In this document: one piece after another, positions 45,007-56,581 of the stretch
How the letters are laid out: each line of letters starts with the position of its first letter
Position numbering within the stretch: position 1 is the stretch's first letter
Assembly: GCA_022497145.1 (NCBI GenBank)
Contig: MU385942.1
Location: forward strand, 1-64,000
Source: Rostrohypoxylon terebratum
Lineage: Eukaryota; Ascomycota; Sordariomycetes; Xylariales; Hypoxylaceae
Length of the DNA stretch: 64,000 bases
Reading direction: 5' to 3'
Position numbers and translations under genes: made by a program
Notes under the pieces: model-generated
What the model saw: only the letters and a program-made list of their open reading frames with translations
Database searches by the model: none
Told to the model about the DNA's origin: nothing

Positions 45007-45439
45007 TCTTAAGTACCCGACTTCAAGAGAAATTAGGTGGCGTAGATTGTCTAGCAAAATACGATATCAAGCCGAGCCGACTAACATGTTATGCGTCATA
45101 AGTAGCCAATGGGCTGGGGTGAGTAGCCGATGACCAGTCCAATCTCGCTGTTACACAACTCCGACGCTGTCTTCTCCGCATCGGCTGCACCGCTCGGGCG
45201 GTAGTTGTTTGTCGACATATGTACGATTTGGAGAACTATTTCCAACTTCATCATACACCATTCTCGCCATTGGTAGGTCATATCCAACGCAACTTCTTCC
45301 CCGCTTGGCGGAATCATGTAAGCGACTATCTTTCTTCCTATATAGGTGTCAAGAGATCCTGTCAAGTTGATCAGTATATCGCCAAGAGCAATTCTCAACT
45401 AAAATTCTTGATCGTTGAAGAAGACCTCACTAACGCAGA

Positions 45440-46501
45440 ATGGCTCCATCAGCAACCGTCCCTGAAACTGTACCAGTTGTCCGCGAGAAATCACAAGGTG
45501 GTGGGTTCAACGGGAAAGACAAAGTCGAGAACCCCCCGCAAGTTCAGGTCGCCGGTACAACCAAAAGCGGAAAAAAGCTGAACATTAGGAGCTACCCCAA
45601 GTTCGAGCGCCTAGAAGACGAGAGGTTGTACCGCAAGCAGCACCTTGCGGCGGCATTCCGAGTGTTTGCTGATCGCGGCTTCGATGAGGGTGTGGCTGGT
45701 CACATATCTGTTCGGGATCCTATTCTGACAGACCACTTCTGTGAGGTTTGACTTTGGGCTTAATTTGATGTCATCTCTAATCAGAAGTAACTAGGGCTTA
45801 ACCCACTTTCAAAGCATTTTTCGCTCATCAAGGTATCGGACCTAATCCTTTGCGATGAAGACGGGAATGTGGTTGAGGGCGATGAGCCAGTGAACGCGGC
45901 CGCATTCGCGATCCACTCACAGATCCATAAGGCCCGACCGGATGTCCATGCCGCTTGCCATGCGCATAGTGTCCACGGAAAGGCCTTCTCGGTCTTTGGC
46001 CGTGAACTGGAGATGATTACTCAGGACTCATGCCGCTTCTACAAGAGTCACGGCGTTTACCGAGATTTCAGAGGCGTAGTACTCGACAGCGAGGAGGGTA
46101 GGCGTATCGGGAAAGCCCTCGGGGATGGAAAGGCAGTGATCCTTCAGAACCATGGCCTTCTTACCGTTGGAAGTACTGTTGACGAGGCGGCTTTCTGGTT
46201 CATTAGCCTCGAGAGGACTTGCCAAGCCCAACTTCTAGCAGACGCAGCATCAGCCGCTGGATATAAGAAGATTCTTATCGACGACGACGAGGCTGCGTAT
46301 ACTTCCCTTCAAGTCGGCGGACCAGACAAGGGGTGGTTAGCTTTTCAGCCATGTAAGCATTCATCTATTGTTTTTTTTCTTATTATTTGCCCCTGAACCC
46401 CTATTTCACTTAACAGTGCGATTAATAATACCAACTGTATCTGACACTGAGCAGACTACGATGAACAAGTCGCGAAAACAAAAGGTGACTTTTTAAACTA
46501 A
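45440..46501 (+). CDS. class II aldolase/adducin-like protein
   Basis: Exons 45440-45740, 45795-46352 and 46455-46501; 301 aa. The join at exon 1/2 makes DHFWLNPLSKHFSLIKVSDL. Family features are GVAGHISVRDP (phosphate/substrate loop, about residues 84-94), HAHSVHG (about 156-162, two metal-binding histidines), the FYKSHGVYRDF segment and NHGLLTVG (third histidine). The end is supplied by a short exon (YYDEQVAKTKGDF). Bacterial members are L-fuculose-phosphate aldolases and ribulose-phosphate epimerases; fungal paralogues of this size are of unknown substrate, some lying in sterol- or secondary-metabolism contexts. Nothing nearby specifies a pathway. The first ~45 residues are low complexity and not part of the fold. 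Confidence 0.9.
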
Positions 46502-47276
46502 TTCACCTAACATCATATTGTACGCCCAGTCAGGAAAGATTATACGTGTGAAAATGAGAAGTTGGTTTGTCCTTTTCTTGTAAATCTTAGCTCAGGTGAA
46601 AGAGAATTGTCATTGAAATATGCTACCTATGCTTCAGACTGCTTGGGATGCTGGAAAGCTGGAAACTCACTCGTATCTTAGCTTCACCTCCACTAATATA
46701 GCAACCTTCTTACAGAGACTGCCATGGCCTCAAGGGGTGAATCTTATGTGTGGTCACATAATGTTGCACTTCCCCTGACGTGTACGGCATGATGTCAAGA
46801 ATAACAGGACTATGCAAAATCAACTCTGGCCTCCTCTCCCTATTAAATAGACTGTACTGCAACACATTAAACTAACCAACAGTGTTGTGGTAGGCACGTG
46901 GGTATATGTTGAGTTGGCACCTTTGGTGTGGTGTATCGGTGCTCATGTTGTATAACGTCCATTCACGATAGAAGTCCTATATGTGACTCCTAAGTGTAGA
47001 CGTTATAAATACATTTTATTCTCCCGCAATCTAACGCCGTATTTGAATTATTTGATACGAATCCTAGAAGAAAAATTCCACTGTCGTCCACAACTAATCT
47101 TGGGAAGCTAAACGACACCACAAACCACAGTCCACGGCTGTAACTACGTTCACAACCACAATTCGAATTCTTGACAATCTATTCGATCCTTGCCAAGAAA
47201 AACCGGAAATTTCTTTCTTCTCAGCTCCATCTTCATTGCTTTTTCTAAACTTGCTTGCTGAGTAGACTATCTCATC
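46502..47276. other. intergenic
   Basis: About 775 bases between co-oriented genes. Nothing recognised. Confidence 0.5.
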
Positions 47277-48522
47277 ATGGAGTCTCAACCGGCTCCTACC
47301 ACTGACTGGGATCCAATTGTCGAACAGATCAGAAAACAGCATTTGGAAGGTCCTCCCTTTTTCAGTCGATCCATGCTCCAACGAGTAGCATTGCAGATCC
47401 AGCTCTACAATAATGGGATGCTGGATGGCAAGCCTTACATGCTTGAGACTATAAAAGGCGACGTCATCATAATCGAGGCCAAACCGGATGTCGAGTCCGA
47501 GATCTTCAAAGATGTGAGATGTAATCATGGTGACCGAAAGTAAGTAGCCCTTTTACCCCCCCACCCCTACTTCACCACTCTCCCTCTACTAGCTTTGCGT
47601 TCAAAGTTGCAACTAACTAACGAACCCTAACAGACAGGGACCTTATATCTATTACCGTACTGTCCAGAGCATGCTCTCGCATCAAGATATGAAGAAATTC
47701 CACCCAGAGGCAGCATTCCTTCCCCTAGTGGTGATGTTTCCCAAAAAGCCGGGCCGCTGCCTTGGCCACCACCACAATCACAAGGAGGGCGAACCCAACT
47801 CATCATTCTCGCCGACGGAACTAACCAACATCATCAACAATGACCGCCAAGCGTGGGAGTCGTCTTTGCAATACGCATTTTTCAAGGGAATACTTAAGAT
47901 GTATCAAGAGCGCCTTGTAAACGTCGACAAAGTGATCGCCTTCGGCTGCGGTAATCTCTCTACTGGCCGCACGGCCTGCGACTACTCCACCGCGCAGCAC
48001 GCGTTGGTCTTCAGTATACAGAAGATACTATCTAGATTGCACTCGAAGAACATCACGGTACACCAGGGCTTCCGTCAGATTCGCAACGAGGAGCCCGTGG
48101 ACCTCGTCGTCAGAGCTGTTCTCCAAGATCCCGCGTACACGCCAGTCGAGGAGCAAGTTCTCACCAGCATGGGTATGGAGATCGTGAAAGATCCAGATGG
48201 ATTCGTGTTGTTGGACGACAAGAGCTTCGTGGTCTCCATCGACCTCAACACGCCGGTCCAGCAGATCATGGAGAATCTGGCGCGTCCAATCGCTATTATT
48301 CAGATGACTCACGTGGATGAACTCAACGGAGCGAAAGTCGAGGCTTGGTAAGTACTACTAGGTCAGGCTATGAGAGAACTAGGTAGAACTAACCATGGTG
48401 AAATAAACAGTACGGACCCCTCATCCGAGAGAGTCGACAACATGCTACGAAACGAGTACGAACTGATGAAGCTTACAATGCCCAAGCAGCACCGCAATAT
48501 CTGTCTCTATGTCAGAAAATAG
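47277..48522 (+). CDS. SRR1-like domain protein
   Basis: Exons 47277-47539, 47634-48347 and 48411-48522; 362 aa. The central signature is VDKVIAFGCGNLS (about residues 185-197), followed by QHALVFSIQKIL, VHQGFRQ and ILLNDK-like LLDDKSFVVSIDLNTPVQQI; this is the order of the SRR1-like domain. The plant founder SRR1 is a circadian/phytochrome signalling protein and yeast Ber1 affects microtubules; fungal paralogues are uncharacterised. The motif GCGN resembles a Rossmann nucleotide loop, but activity is unknown. The C-terminus has RNEYELMKLTMPKQHRNICLY. I recognise the family with moderate confidence; the gene model itself is good because all junctions keep frame. Confidence 0.82.
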
Positions 48523-49201
48523 TAAGCCGGCTTGAAGGTCGTCTCCAACTGAGTACATACTTTTTGAACAACGAATCGAAAAGGGGGGGAAAGGGGCGGA
48601 CCCGGGGGAATGGGGATCAGGCTTTTAAGGGGTGGAATGAGCATTCTTCTTATATAATGCCTAAGACAGTACCTCTGTGTTCTAAGCCCAATCTACCGAT
48701 CTATCGATGCGCTCCCCCTATTCCGATTCCTATAAGGTACAATAACCCGCTTTGTCTCTTCCAGGATAGCTAAGCCCCCATCGTAGTGAATACAGAAATG
48801 TTATAACCACAATTACAAACCTAAACCATTAAACCCGCTTACTATCCTCCAAGTCGTGATAAGGCTAGTTAAGCCATTCCCTCCGTATAAATATTATCGA
48901 TCGTGGTCCGTCTCCCAGATCCGATCTAACCCGCTGTACCGGTACCCAGCGATGTATTAGCCCCTTTACCTCATATCGTCGTCTCCGTGAAATGAACGTC
49001 AAGCCCTTTATTAACCCCTATCGCACAGTAAATAGAACCAAAACCATCTAAACATCCCGCTCATCCAAGCCCAACGCCGCTTGTTCTTCAGGGCAGAAAA
49101 ATACTCATTGTGCCAAGCGTGGTTAGGAGAACATTGCACCAAAGCTTCTCGATCGTACTGCACGGGCGGCATTCGCATTGACATCGTCGGCAGGGCATGA
49201 G
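48523..49201. other. convergent 3' flank
   Basis: About 680 bases between the SRR1-like and cysteine-rich 3' ends. Nothing recognised. Confidence 0.5.
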
Positions 49202-49658
49202 CTAGTTATGCCCGCCGCCGCAGATGTTCTTCGCCCAGTGGAGGCAGCAGCCGAAGGGCTCCGTGACGCAGTTACCCGTGGCGCCGCCGCGGAGGCAAGA
49301 CGGGTCTTGGCCGTCTCCCGATCCGCCGGCGTTCTGCCCACCAGGTGCGGATTGAGTGGGTTGGAGTGGCTGGTGGGTTTGAGATGGTTCGGTCTCTACC
49401 TCAGCAACAGTGGCGAGAGGCTGGACGCTGCTGCTGGCGCTTCCGACCTGGACGGACACGCTGGTCCCGGGACTGGGATAGCGGTTGTTTTGCGTAGTGC
49501 TATCGATGGTGTTAGCATGTGGACAGATTGGTCATGAGATGAAAAAGGGGTTCGTACCCGAACGCGGCCTGCCTGCTACCGGTCTCCTCAGGACTCTCGC
49601 TGGGGGCGCTCGCAGTCATTGGCTCCTGGGCCTTGGGCTGTAGGACAGCGAGTTCCAT
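49202..49658 (-). CDS. small protein with C-terminal cysteine cluster
   Basis: Exons 49558-49658 and 49202-49499, separated by a 58-nt intron with a GCTAAC branch point; 132 aa. I do not recognise the function. The first ~95 residues are Gln/Pro/Ser/Gly-rich and disordered (MELAVLQPKAQEP at the start). The last ~35 hold all five cysteines: CLRGG, GNC, GCC and NIC, ending CGGGHN. There is no signal peptide or membrane segment, so a secreted effector is unlikely. The CC pair and Gly-rich end suggest lipid modification or metal binding, which is inference. The intron with an excellent branch point, and a frame kept across it, support a real gene. Codons are GC-rich in the third position, like the housekeeping genes. 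Confidence 0.72.
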
Positions 49659-50288
49659 TATGATAGATTGGAAATGTATTAGATGAATTGAGTAAAGAGG
49701 GTAAGTTCTGTTGGTTATAGATGGAATTATCCAACGATTTTTCTTGTATAATATGAACGATTGTGGATGTATGTTTGTTGTTTGGTTTGAGAAGAAATCG
49801 AGAAGAAACGAGAGAAAGGGTCGGCAAAATACGACAATAGAAATTTACTTTTTAAGTTATCCTCTCCCTCGAGGTCCTTCCATGAATTACTGCTAGGTAG
49901 ACACTCGAGCCTCGATCCGGGAAACCATGACCGGTGTGACTATCATTTTATATCATCCAAGAAAGTATGACCCTCAACACGTCAGGAAGGTAGAGTCGGT
50001 GACGTGTAAGCGAACCATGTCTTGTTATGTATTTATTATGCGTTGATTTAATATCCAGTTCCTAATCTAGATTTTACTTTGCATTCCACATTCACCTTTT
50101 CACGGATTGCCCGTATGCGCCCTCGACGTGCCGGAGTCTCATTCAACATCGCATTATGTTCTCGAAGCGATTCTGCAGATATAAGATATAATCTCGATCT
50201 GCACTTCTACGGACCCGATTATTGGTTGGCCCAGAGGTGGGAATTTTTCCATATAGGTGCATATCCGGGGCACGTATTCACCTTTCCT

Positions 50289-50315
50289 TCTCCTAGGGCC
50301 CTAGGCCCTAGGAGA
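50289..50315. repeat. 27-base palindromic CCCTAGG block
   Basis: Arms TCTCCTAGGG (50289-50298) and CCCTAGGAGA (50306-50315) are perfect reverse complements; the 7-base centre is CCCTAGG, itself another copy of the arm's core. It can be read as two CCCTAGG heptamers next to an inverted one. Confidence 0.9.
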
Positions 50316-52177
50316 TCCTATTCTACCACCGTCCTTGGAAGGAAGTATAGAGATGGATACGTTGTTGAAAATCTCGTGTTAAGCGAGCACATAACAAACA
50401 TGGAGTAGGTATAAATCGTGACCGGTGTTGATTCGAGTAGGTATCACAAATAAGTCAAAGGGAAGTTCACGTGGGTAGGTAGGGTTAAAAATAACACGGA
50501 ACGGTCTTCTGTGGTCGGATGATACACATATCAAGTCCCCGAATGGAAACATTTCCGGGAGCTCTTCCGATCCAACCTCGCAAAAGTTTTTATCAAATGT
50601 GGAGTTACATGATTCACCTAGTATATGACTGGATTCATCTCAAACACGATCCAAGTGTCGCACCAACTCACGGTGGTGGCATTATTGGACGACGAATATA
50701 TATTGGGCTCACACGGTTTGCGAAATATTTCCAATCACCAACAATGTATAGCGTCTTCGTTGAAGGAGGGTCTGGAACACAATAGATTATTGAAACATAG
50801 TTCCAGTGATAGGTCGGTTACTGATCCGAGACGGCTCTTGTTCATACCCGTTGCTGTGGTTGTGTGGTTCCTAGATCCTGTAAACATGACCAGATCCACG
50901 GAGGATGATATTTTCTTTGTCAATTGGAATGCATTTCTTGAGTAAAGTGTTCTTCCAATGGCCGTACAATTCCCCTACGTGATTCTAGCGGTATAGTGGC
51001 GTCGGAACGAGCCACAAGGTATTCTCCCAGAGAAATTGCGTAAAAATCATCAAAGAAAACTTGTCTATCCTTCTGTTTACATCTGCGACAGAGCCTCTTC
51101 ACTGTGTTTAGGGCTACACATGCTGTATCTTGCTTATTCTCTTAACTATGGGGTACTCCATAAAGCTGAAATACCATGGCCTATGAACGTCTTTTAGGTA
51201 CGCAATTATTAACATCCAAGATATGCTGATTTTTATTGGCCCATCGGATATGACACAGCGGTTGAATTAGGTCAGGAGTTCGATAATCGCATAGATGATT
51301 TGTTCTGAGACGAAAAGACCTGTATTTCTTACGAATCAGAAGAGAAAACGCAAGGTCTAGGCCAATCTAATATCACTGGTACAGTCATGAGGTTCGGTTA
51401 GGCATGCCTCACAGAGAATATGCATTTCGCCCACAAATCCAATCTGTAAAAGGAATACACTTCAGATGGGAGATATTACGAGTCACTTACAGCTTTCCTA
51501 CCACCATGTATTTCTGCTTCGCTGTCTGGTATACCGGTTATCTACCGGTAAGGATAATCAGATTATCGTTGTATCTGAAGAACAGCATGGCATACTGGTC
51601 TTCGGAGTCTAGACCAGTTACCCTTATCTGCAGATATGCCTAACGAGGTTTGCGAGAGTCCGAAAGTCTTTCGGCGACTTTGGATGCCTACGATCGCCGG
51701 AGAGATGGTGTCGAGGACTCGGAGCGCAAATCCGTGTTTTTTTTTTTTTGAGCTTGGACTTTTCAACGTAAGGTGCGGGAGTGGTGGCACTTTTTTTTAC
51801 AGACTTTGGTACGCTACCTTAGGGTAGGATATTATTTTCTTGATGGACTAACCTAGAGAAGTCAGATAAGTTGAACCATTACCTAGGTCCGTTATGCACG
51901 TCTTGGAGTAGGTCTGCTTGACACGGCATTTAGGTAACATGCGTCCAAGTGACTCTCAATATGGAGAAAATATAATGTATACTGAAATAAGGCACATATG
52001 GATAGCATCTAGGTACCTGTAGCCTTTCGTACACGAAAGAACCCACGCTGTTACAGCTGCAGCGTAGCAAATAGCGAAGGTGAACGAATAAGCGACAATA
52101 TTATCGACGGTTCGTCACAACTTGGTGCTTGGTACGCAGTAAAGGCTACAAGCCACTATTGGGTAACACTGGGCTCC

Positions 52178-52225
52178 GCTTGGTGGATAGCTTGGTGGAT
52201 AGCTTGGTGGATGGCTTGGTGGAGG
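52178..52225. repeat. 12-bp tandem array x4
   Basis: Four units of GCTTGGTGGATA; the third ends ATG and the fourth AGG. Period 12 keeps a frame encoding LVDS/LVDG repeats, but no gene around it is supportable. Confidence 0.9.
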
Positions 52226-52430
52226 ACTTCCGTACTGCCCTGCCCTACCTTTGCCCTACCTTGCCCTACGACCCAGAGATTCGCAACCCTCACGAAGCGT
52301 GTTTCTTCTGCAGGACAAGACTCTGAATGTGACAGGGGTTCGAACACATGGGCATATTATATACATAGTACTACGTATTGACAATCATTGATGGGTTACA
52401 TAGGCTTGTTCCCATCCCAGGCTAGGTCTT

Positions 52431-52451
52431 CCATGGCTCCATGGCTCCATG
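52431..52451. repeat. octamer array CCATGGCT x2.6
   Basis: Two exact CCATGGCT units plus CCATG in gene-poor DNA. Confidence 0.85.
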
Positions 52452-54395
52452 TTTCCCCTCTGCCCCTCTTCTGCTGTGTACGTCGTAGTATCATTTTTGC
52501 TTTTTACATGTAGGTACCTACCGGCATTCGGGATTTGGGGATGTGCGCGGACTTACATACATGGAGAATATTGTATCATTAGTAGTACACACCTATCCAG
52601 CTATCCTGGCGGTTAATCCCGTCTTCTGCCAAAGCTATTGTAACCGGTCAAAGATTATCAATCACGATTTCAGATCATTTCCTTATTTGGAACACGCCGT
52701 GATCACAACCCGCCATTAAGTCAGTAAGTCCGGTAGCTTACATACTATGATAGTAACTTTAACTGCGGTGCGGTGGACCTTTTCAACGGCTAAGAACACT
52801 AAAATTGGGTCGAGAAAAGCATCTTGATTGGTCTAGGAGAGGTATTATGTAATGTTCTTCTAAAGTGTAGACATTTAGGGCAGCAGGGCGGATAGGGGGG
52901 GTTGGAAGTTGGGGGCTGTACTATGTAAAACGTTTCCCCTGACCTTAGCTCCGGTAGTACCCCATAATACTTAACTTGTTCATCCATTCTTTCCACCTTC
53001 ATCCACTTCCAACCGAAACTGTCACCAACAATTGGACTATTCAATTACTACGTAGGTATTACTTCATACCTGCGTATCATATGCAAAAGCACAACCGAAA
53101 CTCTTCTTGATCAGATGTTTTAATAAATGCAGATCCTCAAACGGACCCATACATCACCCTAGCAAGGGCATTTGGAGGATCCTGGACATCTTGTTTCGTA
53201 GCACGCACCCTGCCTCACATGTGTCATGCAATAGCGACCTACCAATCAGACAGATTTCGTCGAGTTTTTATTCAATGCTACTCAACAAAATCCCGTACAT
53301 AGTACTACCTAGCTATACTAACTGGGACATCGAGATACTACCTACTCGTTTATTTCTAGACCCGGAGATGTATACGCTCTCAGCATAGATTCATACTGTC
53401 ATAATACCAGTATATCCATCACAAGTCGCGGGTTGCGCACGAAGAAACAAGACAGCAACATGCCATTCTCTTCGTCACCTCCTCGTCGACTTAACCAGGT
53501 ACACAAGGGCCGATAACTATTTATCAAACACGACAACGATCCTACTATACAGATTGAGAACTAGTTCGCTTCCTTATCTCGGAAGGATCTTGTATGGTCA
53601 CCTATCTGGGGTAGTTCAGGTGCTTAGTAGCTTACCTAGGTAAGTTGCCTAGGAATTAATGAGAAATAATGGATATTTTGTATGTCCCAACAGGATTGTC
53701 GTTCGAGTCGTCTCATCCGTCTTGCCCGTCCTACGCACAAGCTGTCATTACGATCGTGGCTTCCATGCTGTGACGGCGTCAGGAATGTTATTGACCAGCT
53801 GCCGACGGGTGTGGCGCTCTGCGGACAGTGCGGTGCTAGAGCCTAGAGGTCTACTACGTAAAAGGTAAGACGGATCTCGTCTACATGAGGTAATCTCTCC
53901 GAAACGATAAAGTCCTACGCTCCCAGACTTATTTATTGCCTGCCGCGGGACCCTAAGGACCTTCTGGACCTTGTGCTCGGGAGGGTTGCTGGGTTGCTGG
54001 ACACCTAATCTGCTGCCCCAGCCCTGTCCAGCCCATTCCACCCTGGAATGCGGGATGCGTATCCTTTACCTAATGCCGTAACGCTCGCTCGCACTCTGCG
54101 GATCCAGGTTACCACACCCTACTCACAAACCATGTCTCTCCTAAAGGGCTTGATACATTTAAAACCAGGAGGAACACCTCACCGTGGCAAGATTCGTTTT
54201 CGGAGGATGGTGGATTGGCTCTTCGATAGCGTTACGTGCGCTTTTTTGCCCGCACCTTAATCTGTTGACCAGAGGCGGGCCAAACTTCACCGTCGACTCC
54301 GTGATAGCTTCAATTTAAGCTAACATTTATTGCGCGGATACGATATTCCTTATCGGTATCGACGATTTCTATGTTTCCTGTTCGAACGAGGCGAG

Positions 54396-55668
54396 ATGAG
54401 TGAGAATGCGGTGGTCCCGAAGCTCCCGGCCGAGAACGGTGTCCATGTTTGGAGGACTGCGGTGGTTATGCCGTTCATAACCTTCGCTTTCGTGGCAGCT
54501 AGGTTCTATTGTCGGAGCTATATAGTGCAAAGGTCATGGGCTGTCGACGACTGTAAGTTTGAAACCCGAGAACTTTTCGGGTTGCGCTCACTGACAGAAT
54601 AGATGTCGTCGCGGCGACGATGGTCGCCATTATTATTCACGCAGTGCTAATGGCCAACGCCACGTACCACGGCATGGGTCTACACATATGGCAATTTACA
54701 CCAGAACTCAATTCGGAATACTATCTGTGGGTCGGCATATCTTCCGAGTTTTACGTGTTAAGCTTAGCTGGGTTTAAGAGCTCGTTGCTCCTACAATATC
54801 TACAACTCTTCGGCGTCAATCGCAAGTTCCGTATAGCATGTTATATCGCCCTATTTTACACGCTTGGATATCTTACATGCAACGCCCTAACCGAATTTCT
54901 CGGCTGCCATCCAATCGAAAAGAAATGGCATTCGGAATTGCCGGGCCATTGCATCAATACCGTTGCGGCGAACATTGCTTATGGGGCTGGGCATATGACA
55001 AGTGATCTGATCATCGCCATCCTCCCTATAGTGATGGTGTGGAAACTGCAATTCCCGACAACTAAGCAGAAAATTGGGCTCAGCCTTGCTCTGAGCAGTG
55101 GTTTTATGTACGTGGCTTGCAAGATGTCCTTTGGGTGCCGCTTAGAGGTAGTATGACTAATAAGGATGATAGTGCTTGGGCAGTTGCCTGCATACGTTGG
55201 TCTATCTCGACATATAACATGTTAAGCTATGATCGACCTTGGTGGGCTGGTATCAGCTTCACTTTCTCGATTCTTGAGGTCAACACAGGTCTTATCTGCG
55301 CATGCGCGGCGACGTTTAGCCCATTGTTCAACACCTTCACTGCACGAATCAGAACGTGGACTACCCGCGCTTCCGTAAGTTTTCACCACTCCCGGAGGGC
55401 ATCTATCAGTTGGCGCAATTCTCGAATCGAAAAGGACAACCGCCCATGGAGACCAATGAGCAACCCCGACGATTCCGAACCGCCTGCTCCGGAGCAACCT
55501 GCGCATACTATACGGATGTCAAACGATAGTCTAGAGCGCAGCGAGTTCAGCATGGAGCCAATCGTCACGGCGAATGCGACGCCGTTCAACAGTCCGAACG
55601 ACGAATTTGCTCACTATGACCTCCAGGGGTTACAAGCTCTCCATTCCGGTAATAGAGAGATAGTATGA
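54396..55668 (+). CDS. Pth11-like seven-helix membrane receptor (rhodopsin-like)
   Basis: Exons 54396-54552, 54603-55107 and 55173-55668; 385 aa. The second junction uses a GTACGT donor and an ATAG acceptor after a CTAAT branch site and restores LSSGFIAWAVACIRW. Hydrophobic helices can be followed from VVMPFITFAFVAARFYCR through VAATMVAIIIHAVLM, YVLSLAGFKSSLLL, IACYIALFYTLGYLTCNALTEF, MTSDLIIAILPIVMVW, LSLALSSGF and WWAGISFTFSILEVN-TGLICAC. Family marks are FLGCHPIEKKW, CIN and the ILEVNTGLICACAATFSPLF block. There is no CFEM domain at the N-terminus. The cytosolic tail is Ser/Arg-rich. These proteins are plasma-membrane receptors or sensors of unknown ligand; Magnaporthe Pth11 senses host surfaces. 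Function here is by family only. Confidence 0.87.
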
Positions 55669-56581
55669 CAGGCTCATCATCCAAACAGTTAACACATTCT
55701 AATTCGTTGTACGATCCCGGATCACGCCACAATCGAGGAAGAGCGGACACGTTATGGGAGCGAGTCATTCTACCGAAAATTACACCGCTACTCCATAGAT
55801 GCGTGCCGCTTGGTGGACACGAAGAAGTATTTCAAGACCCGCTGTGCGACTCTGAATTCGTTAACACTGCTATCCGCACTTGCGCCACGACGATATAGCG
55901 ACTTTATTATAGTCTCATTTGTTGGCTTCAGCTGCTGCGACTCGCCCTTTAGCGTAACTTCAGAAAGAGAATACCAGCGAGGATTCGACCGATATTACAT
56001 CTCATCGCTTCAATGGCCCCTTCGATCGAGCCTGGACTCCAAGATTTCAATCCTTACAAACATGAAGCATGGGAGGCTTCGGCATGAAATTGGGTCTTTG
56101 CCTCGATCGAGCCTACTACACAATACGATCTGACTGAGAATTAACGGGCCTCACAAACAAGGTCAAATCTTATTAATTCTTCTACCGTCTATTCGACAGT
56201 ACGATTGAGGCGAGGACATCCGATCGGTGGTATTGCTCTCTAGAGAATTCTTTCATCTCCTTCCATGCATGGAGCGTACGACCCCCTTTAATTGACATAC
56301 AGGGTTACATACACCTATAGTATAAATACTAAAAATAAAAATGAACATAGTAGATCATACGTTCGAATTAATCGTCTATGAAGCCGATAGCTAAATCTGG
56401 CTTTAGTAATTTCTAGTCAAAACCTCAATCCCCCAATTAACGAGTAGGTATTTTTTCCGTGGCTGAACCAATTCCCAGTTCTATCCCTGTCCCACGCAAA
56501 TGAGATTCTCTAGAATTGTGACATTCTAGCAATACAACAGCCAATGAATTGTATCGTACAATATAATCCAGTAGCCTCCAT
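55669..56581. other. convergent 3' flank
   Basis: About 900 bases between the receptor and 2EXR 3' ends. Nothing recognised. Confidence 0.5.

Larger units (their letters stand above)
43695..45439. other. divergent upstream region arrestin/aldolase
   Basis: About 1.75 kb with no supportable gene. It holds the CCTGGGT x4 array (44302-44329) and ACCTAGG x3 array (44986-45006). A frame open at 45219-45581 overlaps the aldolase start and has no family features. Confidence 0.5.
49659..54395. other. long gene-poor region
   Basis: 4.7 kb without a supportable gene. Contents: a palindromic heptamer block (50289-50315), runs of T (51738-51750) that break reading frames, a 12-bp tandem array (52178-52225) and CCATGGCT x2.6 (52431-52451). 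An open frame at 50079-50408 has no family features. The last part is the upstream region of the Pth11-like receptor gene. Confidence 0.45.

Noticed and set aside
45219..45581. 120-codon frame overlapping the aldolase start
   Set aside because: It ends inside the aldolase exon in another frame and has no recognisable features; the aldolase start fits its family better.
50079..50408. 109-codon open frame
   Set aside because: No motif or neighbour support; it runs through the palindromic CCCTAGG block, which real coding DNA would be unlikely to contain.
52325..52345. tRNA B-box-like GGTTCGAACAC
   Set aside because: The consensus GGTTCGAnnCC is not met and no cloverleaf could be drawn; no convincing tRNA was found in the window.
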